From Phoronis australis (taxonomy: Eukaryota; Phoronida; Phoronidae): DNA of 64,000 nt. The DNA is taken from assembly GCA_002633005.1 (NCBI GenBank), contig NMRA01000460.1, positions 177,653-241,652 of the forward strand, given 5' to 3'. The notes below the pieces were generated by a model. The model searched no databases, was not told where the DNA came from, and saw nothing but the letters and a program-made list of their open reading frames with translations. The translations under genes and the position numbers were made by a program. Each line of letters starts with the position of its first letter. The first letter of the stretch is position 1. Positions 23,138 to 33,400 of this stretch are shown in pieces.

Positions 23138-23218
23138 GCCTCCTGCCCGTCGTTTCATTATATCAGCCCAACCGTAGGTCTCTGTTGTTTCCGAGTCCGG
23201 TTAGGACTTGGGGGGAGA

Positions 23219-23483
23219 CTAGAGAATTATGACATCATGGCGCTTGCTGTTCGCCCTAGCCGCCATGTTCCTTTTGTCTCTAAGTCCATTGTTTAATTAG
23301 CGGTAAGATTCCCTCATATATTGTAGCCTTGGCACATCTGTAGCATTGTTAACCTATTATAATCAAACGTCACTTATCAGCGACCTACTATTTACCCCCT
23401 GTCTCTATTCTTCCAGGTTACGATCATTCGTAGTTTGCTGTCATCAATAAACAGCAAAGGAATACTTGCGAGTTATTTTCTAC
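23219..23483 (+). repeat. Probable 3' LTR of the Gypsy element
   Basis: Lies directly after the polypurine tract and begins near 'ctagagaattatgacatcat'. It includes 'caataaac' (AATAAA at about 23447) as a possible poly(A) signal and ends before 'gaacagacc', where the THAP-element fragment starts. No second LTR is present for comparison, so the exact borders are uncertain. Confidence 0.5.
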
Positions 23484-23860
23484 GAACAGACCCCAAACTC
23501 CTCCGTGCTATGGACCTTGGTAAATTGGCCTGCCGAACTTTGTATCCTACGGTGTGTCCAAATACCAGTAAATCCTTAACAGCGAAATAAATCAACACAT
23601 TTTTATTTTCAAGGGTTGAACATCGAAGTTTGATGATTTATTGGTGTTAAACGATGAATTCAAGCGATAAGTTGACACCAGTAACCCGTGTTGTGAACTG
23701 CTAAACAGACTGCGTGTGAAACCAATTACGTCGTTGGATAATTTCAATACCTCCGTCTTCCGTCAGGTGTTAGGTAACGCAACCAAACGTGCCGTTGTCG
23801 AGTAGAACCACTCGATCTAAATTGATACAAAATAGGTTGTTTTTGGGTGGCATTCTCCTT
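23484..23860 (+). mobile_element. Right-end fragment of the THAP-type transposon family
   Basis: Aligns with 50212-50584. Shared blocks include 'gaacaga(c/t)(c/t)ccaaactc', 'aatagcgaaataaa', 'gatgaattcaagcgataag' and 'gtgttgtgaactgct', with the terminal 'ggtggcattctcctt' at about 23846-23860. Only the right ~380 bp are present, directly abutting the Gypsy LTR. Confidence 0.75.
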
Positions 23861-23867
23861 TAATAAT

Positions 23868-24420
23868 TGTTTGCTCACACTCTACAGGTCTCAATTTTCG
23901 TCCAATTCTCACAAAATTCACAAAACAGCTCGCAGAGCTGGAAGCCTATTGTTAGTCGTCAAGATCGGATTCAAGATTGCGGTCACGAGGGCCATTTTGT
24001 TTTCGAATTCAGATTCAAATGTTCATAGAGGCCGCATTCTTAACATACACGGCTGAAAATTGATAGGATTATTGTACCTGACGTGTTCTATGGATTTGCT
24101 GGAAATAATTTACTTTCGGTCAAATATTGCGGAAATATCGGCCACTGCGCATGCGCACCTCGATTCTGGTACGAATAGTTTTGTCCTGTAGAAGGCGCAT
24201 TGCAGGATCAATTGCTTCGAAATTTTTCATGATAGAAATTTTCCAGTGACTAGCTATTATCAAGTGCTGCTTAACCGGAAGTTGCTTTCAAGAATGCGGA
24301 TCTGGCGCATTTTCATCCATTTTCAATGTTGCTGGAGTGCTATTTTTAACGGGAAGAGGAAATAACGTGAATTTTTGCATGTGGATTCTCTGAGGTATAC
24401 TCTTTCAAACGACCTATAAC
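23868..24420 (+). repeat. Dispersed repeat copy R2, right of the Gypsy remnant
   Basis: Same family and orientation as 18840-19312. It is longer internally by an extra stretch near 24270-24350 and continues past the point where R1 is cut. It begins within ten bases of the THAP-element terminus. Confidence 0.75.
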
Positions 24421-26190
24421 AATTTTTTTTTTCACAGACTTACCGTTTTTGAGTTACCGGTATCTGACTTTGAATTTCAAAAAAAAATGCAAAATTTGAA
24501 AATTCTCGAAAATTTGGTGGAATTTTGTGAAATTACATCGTTAAATAGAAATTTTGACGGGCTTTGAAAAGATGTTTTCCATTTTTCACCACAATGTATA
24601 CTTTTTGAATTCTTCGAAATTTCCTGATAACGCTGTTCATTCCTTTGTTGTCAGATTTTGCTACCCTTTTGTTGGTTTACCGTCTATTGCACAAAACTAG
24701 CATATTTTTTATTCATTTCTGACATCTCCATTCGTCATATGATTGTTATCATCATATTCATCATTGCCACTTCCATCGTCATCATCTTTATCATCATCTT
24801 CATTGTCGTCTGTTCAGTCAATTTCCCTAAATGTCGCTCCTCCGGGCGCTTTAATTTTTTTTTCATTTTTTTGTAGCTCACGTTCCAAATAATGAGCGCA
24901 ATTTGGCGTTCAACGGCACTGAACGCTGGTATGCTTCATTGGTACTGGGCCGGAGTCGCATGCAAGGCGTCGGCGCTGAAGCCTCAGTTGTTTTTCTAAT
25001 CACAGCGCTCAGCACCCGAAACATCAATATCTTCCAACTTAACAACATCCCGTTGCTAGTATGTGTGTTTCACATACATGTTTTGAGATTAGATTTTTGG
25101 CTACTTATTTCCTGCCATGCATCAGAAAAAGTACATATACAAGTCATATATTCATTCTCTGTGTCTTCTACAAGTTGTTGAGTTCAAGTTAAATTAGAAG
25201 CTCAGGTTAACAGGACAAGTTAGCAGATCACCAACTGTGAACCTGTTCGCGTGTAACGTGCAAAAACCGGCGGCGTTGTTTTAATCTATCCTTTCTTGTC
25301 GGCATCGGATCTCTGACTTGCGTCACTACTACCAGAACTTAATATTGTGAGCTGAAGCCAATAGTTAGTGTTTATTGCGCTGACAGAAATTAAACCATCA
25401 CCCAACTAACACTGTTGTTTCGTTATCACGGGCAAATAAGGCTTTGGGCAATTTACAAAATTAATTAATTTTTCATTTTTGACCTGTTCATCAGTTTCGA
25501 CATTAATTCTCAATTGATTTCCTACGTTAATCATAATTATTTGTTATTAGGCCACTTAAAAGAACAATTGTGACCAATTAATAAGTTTCAATTAACTTAG
25601 AGTAAATCTCAAGTATCAACATCCGTGAGGCCTGTTCATGCGAATCTTTTGCTATTTTTCCCGGAATCATGTATCGTGATTCCTCAATTATTGGTTTTCT
25701 TCACTCGAATGAAAATTTTGCAGAATGTAATCATGGAAAATATTCTTAAAAAATCCGCAAAGAGACTCCCTCGAACGTGCCTTATTGTTCCTTAAGACCC
25801 GTCGTGCATTACCAGTAGAACACGGTTCTGGCGTTTACCATGCATACCTGAGCTCCGTTCCGTAAATGTAAGAATCTCTCGATAACTTGCATGTGATCGT
25901 GCGTTTCTACGAGATTCTTGCATCTCCAGAACGCAGCCAGTTGCGTGCAGAGGTTTGCACGATTTCCGTTATTGAATGCAGCTCCCACGTCCTCCTAGGC
26001 AAATCGAGCCGTCCAGTTATCTCTGATACGAAGACTTTTGGGTCGGACGGACGTCTTTATTGCTCCCAACTTCGTTCCTTCCTTGTGAACCCCTATTTTT
26101 GTTGTTGACACCCATTTTGCGCCAATCTTCCCCTCTGCCTCCCGGGGGAGATACTCCAGTATTGAGGTGTGCGAGATGTGCTGTCCAAAA
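24421..26190. other. Intergenic stretch without recognised genes
   Basis: Contains poly-T and poly-A runs near 24423-24490 and a degenerate (ATC)n tract at about 24745-24815 that produces a hydrophobic open frame on one strand and an acidic one on the other. No coding homology or RNA gene recognised. Confidence 0.5.
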
Positions 26191-26194
26191 ATCA

Positions 26195-26680
26195 ACATAC
26201 CCACCCTTCCGTAGACCTTTTCCAGTAGAAAAGATATCCATTTATAGACAAATTCCGTAAAATGTCATCATTCTGTAGAAAATCCATAAATTGTCACCCT
26301 TACGTAGGAAAATCTCATATAAAACTCACGTTTTGTGATCCTTCCGGTAGCACTGTTCAGTATGCAAACTAATTCACCGGGTTCACAGGCCGAGAAACCT
26401 GGGTGAGAAAAGATTGCATCTCGGTGATCGCATTCTGAAAGCCGCAAATACACTTCCAGTGTGTGTAAGTGATCAATCTCAAAGGCGGGACTAAATCATA
26501 CTTTTCTATAGAGATTTGATGAAAATGCTGCCTTTTGTAGTAATTTTTAACTAAAATATATGACCCTTTCGTTGGGACTTAAGACGAAAATGGTACCCTT
26601 CCGTAGGCCTAAAGATTTCAGACGGAAAAGGTACCCTTTTCGTAGGGAATCTGACAGAAAAGGTGACCCTCCCGTGATGC
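26195..26680 (+). repeat. Degenerate minisatellite based on 'acccttccgtag'
   Basis: The phrase 'cacccttccgtag' and variants recur near 26201, 26295, 26335, 26562, 26598, 26632 and 26664, with intervening 'aaaat(c/t)(c/t)ataaa' or 'gacggaaaaggt' spacers. Nearest-unit spacing is about 33-40 bp. The array is interrupted around 26345-26555. Confidence 0.6.
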
Positions 26681-27104
26681 ACATCCTGTATACCCCACAT
26701 TTGAAAGTACCCCCAGGCCCAACCCCGTTCTCACAGTTGCGATGCCTCTCCCGATGTGGATGCCCCCTCGGCACGCTACTGAACGCAGCCCCGGCATATG
26801 TGACGAGCAATACAGTAGTCTCGTCCCAGTCTCAGCTCGTGTGCGCAATCGGCCTACGTGGCCAACTTACTCTACGTCATTTCTGTGACTTGTCAGCCGG
26901 AATAGATCGGAGCCTTCTAGTCTCTCCATTGAGGAAAAAAAATGGCGTGCATTCAATAACGCTAGGACCCACGCTAGGTCCTACATAAAATCTAGCCAAA
27001 GTCACGTGTTGTCATTTAAATACACGTCAATATCTCACGTGGTCTCGCGAAGTCTTGCTTTTCCGCGAGGTCTTAGCGTTACTGAACGGGAGATGGTTCT
27101 CCAT

Positions 27105-27716
27105 GGGTTTTGCCTAGCAGAACTGACATCATTGGACCTTTCTTCACTCTGTCGAGAATCGTATGCTAATAATGAAGTTTTGAGCCATTTCACATCAAAA
27201 GCCCAGCCTATGAGCTCAAAAACTCTAACCTGTCTTGCATTTTTGGCACTTTTGCTCCTACTGAAGAGCAAGTAAAGCAACAAAAAGTGGCAAAAACTCA
27301 CAAAAATGACCTTACAGCCCAAAACCACCACTTCCCTGCCGATGTGCAATATACACCAACACTAGATTCTGAAAGCAAATTTCATAGACCCTCAAAGGTG
27401 CGATCCAAACGTGCTGCCAGCCACCTATATTTCTTGCAATTCTGGCTTACCTGAAATCGTAGCCGATTCCTCAGTCGCTACTCTGCAATGCACAAATGTA
27501 AATGGGTGCCACCATCTTGAAGAAAAGGGCATCTACTGCAGAACAGATTTTTTTTCTCAATCTCAATATGACTACAAATACAAACAAACCAGATTCACTG
27601 AACGTACATGCAACGCCAACCCAAAACTACCCCCAAACCTAGCCTACCCCTGGAATTCATTTTTGCAAGTGCAAAGTGGCCGCGGTTGCAGTCTAACTTT
27701 TCAGTGCCACCTATGG
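27105..27716 (+). repeat. Dispersed repeat, first-half copy
   Basis: Aligns with 40380-41000. Shared blocks include 'tcttcactctgtc', 'catttcacatca', 'accaccacttccctgccgat', 'gccaccatcttgaagaa', 'aatacaaacaaacca' and 'tcagtgccacctat'. It stops at about 27716, whereas the 40-41 kb copy continues. No protein is supported. Confidence 0.7.
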
Positions 27717-28690
27717 TACTTGCATTGCAAGTGAATCGTGTGATTACATGTACATCAGTTTTTTTCTCGAGAGTCTTGGGTCTACGGAACGCAGCCCTGA
27801 TCGCTGTCCATAAGGACTTATGGTTTCAATTAACATCAATATTGCCATTATATTTTCACGTGTGCTTACATCCTGCTTGCAGCCAACCGAACTAATTGCT
27901 TTGTGCAATTTCAATTCTTGCATTTAACATGACTAGATATCCTCCATATCCCTGACACTGCAATGGCGAGAAATCTATCACAGAGGCAATTCATTTTGAA
28001 ACGTGACGGCTAGTGCCAGATTCCAACAGAAATATAGCTGCTGCAAAGAATATGATTTTGGTGTTTTATTAGCCAAAAACATGCTTCAGTAGTTGATTCC
28101 TTCCCTTTTGAACCACCACTGTCCATTCTGTTCAAATTATATCGCAATGATCAATAACAATTATCCCTGACGCCAACTTTAATGACAAAGCAGTTTAGTG
28201 CATTCCGTATTAATCGAATCAACTTGCTGAAAAAAGTCGATGTTTTGTTGTGATGGGTTTAAAATGGAAGTCGTAAAATAAGAAATGAGGCAAAGACAGC
28301 GATCACCACGACTCCTCTTTGGCAAGAGATGATGTAATTAACAGCAGGTCTTCGCCTGTTTGTGAAATTGAATACCATTTGCAATAAAATTTTATTATAA
28401 GGATACCAAACCTGGTTTTGATCTATTAAAACAGTCAAAAAGATATTTTTATCTTGTTCTCTGGAACAAAATAATGTTCTGTAACCCTCGACAACCCCCA
28501 AATGTTTCGAGCAAATTTTGAAAATTCCATACGCGAAGAGTCTACTAAAGCGAACAAGTGATCTACGCTTTAGGCGAGTTACAGGACAACTGTAAGGAAA
28601 GATCGCTCGCGACACAGAGGATGTGCATTTTTTAGTTGAATCTTGCTTTTATCATTCGAGTGGGACGCCAATTATGCATTTGCAGGTGGC
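27717..28690. other. Intergenic stretch without recognised genes
   Basis: A 118-codon minus-strand open frame (28259-28615) has no recognisable motif and is probably chance. No repeats or RNA genes were recognised. Confidence 0.45.
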
Positions 28691-28696
28691 AGAACG

Positions 28697-28833
28697 AAGA
28701 TTAGTTGATATGACCAAAGCAGAGTTTAGTATCGTTTTAAATAAGACGGATAAAATTCAGATTAAGATTAGTTGATATGACCAAAGCAGAGTTTAGTATC
28801 GTTTTAAATAAGACGGATAAAATTCAGATTAAG
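28697..28833 (+). repeat. Exact 67-bp tandem duplication
   Basis: 28697-28763 is repeated without mismatch at 28764-28830, followed by three more matching bases. Each copy starts 'aagattagttgatatgacc'. Perfect identity means either a very recent duplication or an assembly error. Confidence 0.95.
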
Positions 28834-29399
28834 CAATTTTTCTCGTATTTCGTACACCAAATTGAAGGGATAGTTACCTTCGATACGGGCACAAAAATTC
28901 TGAAAGCCGCATGTCCTTGCATTCTGTAACAACAGCGCAACAATTTAATAGGAGCCCCCGAAAAATTCTGATCTGCAATTTCTGTTAGAGAGTGTAGACA
29001 GCGCTTTGAGGATTTTTGATACCCAGATCAAAGGTCACAATTCCTTTCGATGTACAATATACAAAAATTCGGCTTAATTTGTGTTTTAGCTGCCTTATCT
29101 CAACAACTCAACTTTAAGGAGCCCCCTTTGATAGTATCGACTGCCGCTCTTTTCCTGTTTTTGAAATGACACACCTGGTATTCTTTCATACTTAGGGGCC
29201 CACTCTCGAAGGACAAGGCCCTCGATGATTGCTCCACTTACAGATAATAGAATCAATTTCCGTGCGACTTTCTTGTTTTCTTTTGTGAAATAATACATCC
29301 CTCCGTGTTAACCCCCGTGATGGAATCATGTGCCTGTCTTTTTCTGATTTTATTATGACTACTTCTGGAGCAAGTTTTCTGTTATACAGAATTTGTTGA

Positions 29400-30130
29400 A
29401 GCTATGAAGTCCCTGCACGTCGGACTGGTGTCACCAAAAAGATATTTTACAAAAATGTCATGTCTAATAATTACCTCCAGGACGAACACGCCATTAAGAA
29501 AATCATAAGGGACAATGTTAAAGTTTGTAAGCCTGATGATTACCTTGATGTTATTATTTATTATCGGAATAGGAAGTCCTCCAACTTGGTCATGAAAAAT
29601 AACATTTCTAAAGCACAGTGTAGTGTTGTTTATGAATTTGTATGCCCTATGAACGAATGTCTTCGTTCAAACGTCAAACAATGTTACATTGGTCTAACGG
29701 TTTGCAGCCTTTCCCGTCGGTTATCCATGCATCTTCAAAATGGCGCGATTCAAGATCATTTTCTGCAATACCACGCACGTAAAATAACCCGTCAAGAAAT
29801 TGTGGAAAACACGTCAATTCGCTACGTGGAGCAAGATGTGCTGCGTTTGAAAGTATTAGAGTACCTTTTAGTTGCTTTTGAGAAGCCTGTTTTGAATGAG
29901 CAGCAAACAGGGTCGCGCCGCACGTTACACTTGTTTGTGTGACTTTCCTGTTACCCCAATTCATTAGTCATTCTTTGCAGTATTTCACACCCGCCGTGTC
30001 TCACTGTGTGTGTCGTCAGCTTATACTCTGTGGTGGCAATACTGCGTCATTTTATCTTCACTTGAGAATGAAACAAGTACTTTGTTTCGAAATATCGTGT
30101 GTCTTTTAATTATGTCGCTAGGTCAGTTAC
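29400..30130 (+). mobile_element. 3' end of a Penelope-like retroelement
   Basis: Contains the GIY-YIG open frame (29460-29942) followed by an untranslated tail with 'gagaatgaaacaagtacttt' and 'gtttcgaaat', a pattern I associate with Penelope-like elements. The reverse transcriptase part is absent, so the copy is strongly 5'-truncated, as is usual for these elements. It ends about 240 bp before the astacin start codon. Confidence 0.65.
29460..29942 (+). pseudogene. GIY-YIG endonuclease domain of a Penelope-like element
   Basis: An uninterrupted 160-codon frame. DVIIYYRNRKSSNLVMKNN matches the linker usually found before the endonuclease in these elements. Then come VVYEFVCP (the GIY position) and CYIGLTVCSLSRRLSMHLQN (YIG motif with the conserved Arg and His). 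LRLKVLEYLLV supplies the catalytic Glu position and PVLNEQQTG the terminal Asn. In an intact element this domain nicks DNA for target-primed reverse transcription. The frame is intact but its first Met is arbitrary and there is no RT, so I treat it as a fragment. Confidence 0.75.
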
Positions 30131-30278
30131 TGTATCTATGTTCAGTTGAGAGTAGAGTTTTGCTCAGAAAGTATGAACGCAACGGAATAAAGACCGTGAT
30201 TTTATTATCCTTATGTCTCTCCGGGTCAGCTGTCTGTTTTGTCCCCTAAAAAGCGAATCATCCCTAGAAAGCGCGACG

Positions 30279-30320
30279 TAAATAAACAAGCCCGCACTTG
30301 GCGACTTGTTTATTTAAAAC
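30279..30320 (+). promoter_or_regulatory. Inverted repeat and TATA-like sequence upstream of the astacin start
   Basis: A perfect 12-bp inverted repeat ('taaataaacaag' at 30279-30290, 'cttgtttattta' at 30305-30316) encloses a 14-nt loop. Its right arm overlaps 'tttatttaaaac', a TATA-like stretch about 50 bp before the ATG at 30366. The proximity fits a core promoter with a short 5' UTR. The inverted repeat could be a dimeric forkhead-type site (each arm contains 'taaaca' on one strand). Both readings are inference. Confidence 0.35.
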
Positions 30321-30365
30321 ACTGGAATCACTGTAATATCAATTTAGTGAGCCGGGGATGTCAGA

Positions 30366-30434
30366 ATGCCGTGGAAGGTGTTTTTGCTTGCTGGGTTGCT
30401 GCACGTTTGTAGCTCTGTGGAACTTTACGAAGAC
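30366..30434 (+). CDS. Exon 1: start codon and signal peptide of the astacin gene
   Basis: Encodes MPWKVFLLAGLLHVCSSVELYED, 23 residues ending exactly on a codon before 'gtaagt'. It has a short polar and basic start, a hydrophobic core FLLAGLL and small residues before a likely cleavage near CSS. The next accepted exon (39604) starts in phase 0, so the join is legal, but it spans 9.2 kb and an undetected small exon between them is possible. The assignment rests on phase, strand, signal character and the absence of a competing gene. Confidence 0.7.
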
Positions 30435-33400
30435 GTAAGTACCACAAGTACTATGTGTAGTTTCTGATTTTATGTTCACTGTCGATACCGGAATAGAAAG
30501 GAATTGAACGGCACTCAGATATTTGCACCAATTTATCAACGCCTAGGGTAGACAGTGGCACCGTCTCGACTGACTGTCGGGACCGTGAAGCTTTTCGGCG
30601 AATTATGCCCCGCACTGATTCAAACATCAAAGTCTACCTTTTGCGCATAGAGGGACATCTTAGGAGGCCGTCGATATCATTAATTCCTTCCAACTCGAAC
30701 AAACTGGCCATTTTTAACTCTGCACGCGCCAGGAGATATGAAGCCATAACGGTGACTTTGATGTTTTAATCAGTGTAAGGCATAATTCGCCCATAGGAGC
30801 TTCACCGTCCCGATAGTCAGTCGTGACAGCGGCACTGTCTCCAGGGATGCTTTGTCACTAGTCAGGACAATTGGTGTCACAGCGAGTAATCACGTCTCAT
30901 GCGCACCCGGAAGGGGGGGCTCCGGGGGCTCGAACGAGCCCACCCATTTGGCGAAGTGGGCAAAAAGGTCCGCCACAGAGAAACAAAAATTCCCAGAAAA
31001 CGAGACAAATTCCATCAAAAAGGCGCAGACGCACAGTTCACAGTTCTGAAGGTGGTTCCCCCTTTTTTGTTTTTTAGTCCTGCCGCCTTTTTTGTCAGCG
31101 AAAGGTCCACATCGTCAGAAATTCGAGCCCCCAATATTAAAGGCTGGGTGCGCGCATGCGTCATCGCAGATCATGATTGCATGCAATGTTAGTGTTACAG
31201 CGGCTCAAATAAGCTTCCAATTTTCTTGTGGTTATGGAGTCTGATAACCCGACCGAACCTTTGAGTAAGTTTTTTCATACTTATTTGATCAATCAAACTC
31301 ACGTATACATACTGCTTTCTAAAAGACCTGTTTAGCAGAAGCACAGTTAAACATTTAATAAATATAGCCGAATAAGTACACAACTTCATTTTCCTGACGT
31401 GTTCCGAGGTTCACTCCTCATTCTCAAAGGTACAAGAACCAGCATAATGTAAAGGTCATGGTAACATTGGATAAAAGCACTCTTAAATGTGCAAGTGCAC
31501 CACCTTGGTCTCACATTGTTTTGAAGTTATTGTCTAGAGTTGAGGCTAGTTTACCATTGTGTTATTGACCTATCGTGTCTCACACCTGCATGACCTTTGA
31601 ATGTTTTAGGGAACATTTCACCTTTAAATTTTGGCTTAGACCCATATGTCCCGCATTTTATCCTGAAGTCCCGCTTTTCAATCCTGTTGTTACGTGCACC
31701 CTACATTTAGCAAAGTCGCAGCAGTTGAACAAACACCCGCTCCGCGCAGTTACGCCCGCACATTGCTCTACTGCTATCATTAGTTTCTGAATGACGCCAG
31801 TACGGTTCAGAAGCCATTGTATGATTGCTGCGGGGTGGAGCAAAATGGCGTTGGAGCAAAAACGAGTCTGACGCTGAGGTTAGGTCTGAAAAGTTTCTCA
31901 CGTTGTAGTTATGAATGCATTATTAACCGGATTTGACGGTTAAATTGCGCTGTGAATGCATCACCTACAACGGGAGTCGTAGCTGTTATCGCATGCGGAA
32001 TGTATAATGGGTGTGAGAAATCGATTTCGTTCGTTTGTGTCCCTCACGCTCACTCTGCTTCCGTGGGAAATTACGCACTGCTAGATCGTGAGGCTGTTGC
32101 GATTATTTTTGGAGTGAAACACTTTCAGTTTTCTGTGTGGTCGCGAGTTAACGAACTTTACTGAGCATTTGCCCTTGCTTGGCATTTTGAAAGAGTGAGG
32201 GTAAAAAGATACCGGTCATGTGTTCTCCGAATGTTATCAAATTACGGGTACTGTTTACGACATAAATCCGGTGTACTACGGTGCTGCGCTCAGCAAGTTA
32301 TCTCTGGATGTCAATGACCCGGTCAACGTTCTGTATCCGAGTAAGTAGGCCTACGGTCAGGGTTCGACATAAGTGAGTAAACGCTGAAAAAATACGAGTG
32401 GAGAAATAAAAACTATAATGGTACTCAACTCGTATCACTCGTACGGGTGCCGAGCGGACGTTCGATGTTTTTTTTTTGGTCGTCGCAGTTGCCGGCAACC
32501 ACATCTCCGTCTGTAGACCCGTCGATCGTGTCCAGTGTTCCTTACGACCTGGTTTGAGAAATCCTGCGTCCTCTTATAATTAATGATTGCCATTTAAACA
32601 TTCGAATAAACGACAATTAAGCCCTGGCGAGCCTGAAAATCGTGGTGCAGGCGCTTGACCACTGGCTGAGCCAGAGAGTCGATCTAGTCACTCGCGACGG
32701 TGACCTTTGAAATTAAATTGCACACACTCGACGATCAAAGGATGTCCTAGCCTTGGTACAAAGCTGTATATAAATACACAGGTTTGCACCGATGTGGGTA
32801 AAAAAGTGGTAAGATAAAATCTGACACAAAATTAGTGTCATTAAAAACTACAGTCTTCCTTGAGTAAACGAAATTATTTTACAGTGTTGGAAAAATGGCG
32901 TTCTAGCGTTATTCTGCTGCTAAAGTTGTGGAGCGATCTTTAGCGACGGCTTTCGGCGCCATGAAGTATTGCGTCACCTATTGGCCAGTTTCTTTTTTCT
33001 CCGATTCTTCAATCAACTGCTGTTCTTTCACGAGCTTGCGTACACGTCACAACAAATTATTGGAACTGGTCTCACTTCATTATAATTTTTAAAATTCCGA
33101 TACCGAAAAACCGAATTTCAGAACAAATTTTGCTTCTCCGAAGTTGCCGCGAAAATTAAGGAAATGGCGCGTGTGCGTGACACGAGCGTATTGTTTTCGA
33201 AACGACGGCATACTCTTCATTGTTAAAAAAGGCGGAGAGTTACGCAAGAAAATGGCATTGTTTTTCACTTAAACGGCTGTAACGGGCAAGGTGAGTATCG
33301 GTTGATTCCCAGATTTTGCATGCACCCGTCCGGTCTTTACAAGTTTCACGGCGCGGTGACGAGCAGAACTACCCAGGCTGTGTGCAATTTCGGGGTCTAC

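Larger units (their letters stand above)
19312..23483 (+). mobile_element. Decayed Ty3/Gypsy LTR retrotransposon, 5' LTR and gag missing
   Basis: Protein-like segments follow the Gypsy pol order: protease, reverse transcriptase, RNase H, integrase, then a polypurine tract (23208-23218) and one LTR-like end. The segments are separated by frameshifts, stops, one insertion and one deletion, so the element cannot be active. No matching 5' LTR was found before the protease, so it is 5'-truncated. The internal region is strikingly C-rich compared with its flanks, suggesting a different compositional history. Minus-strand open frames over it (for example 19592-20281) are antisense shadows. Confidence 0.85.

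Noticed and set aside
24658-24876. Hydrophobic 72-codon open frame resembling a membrane segment
   Set aside because: Derived from a degenerate (ATC)n tract; no promoter, splice or family support.
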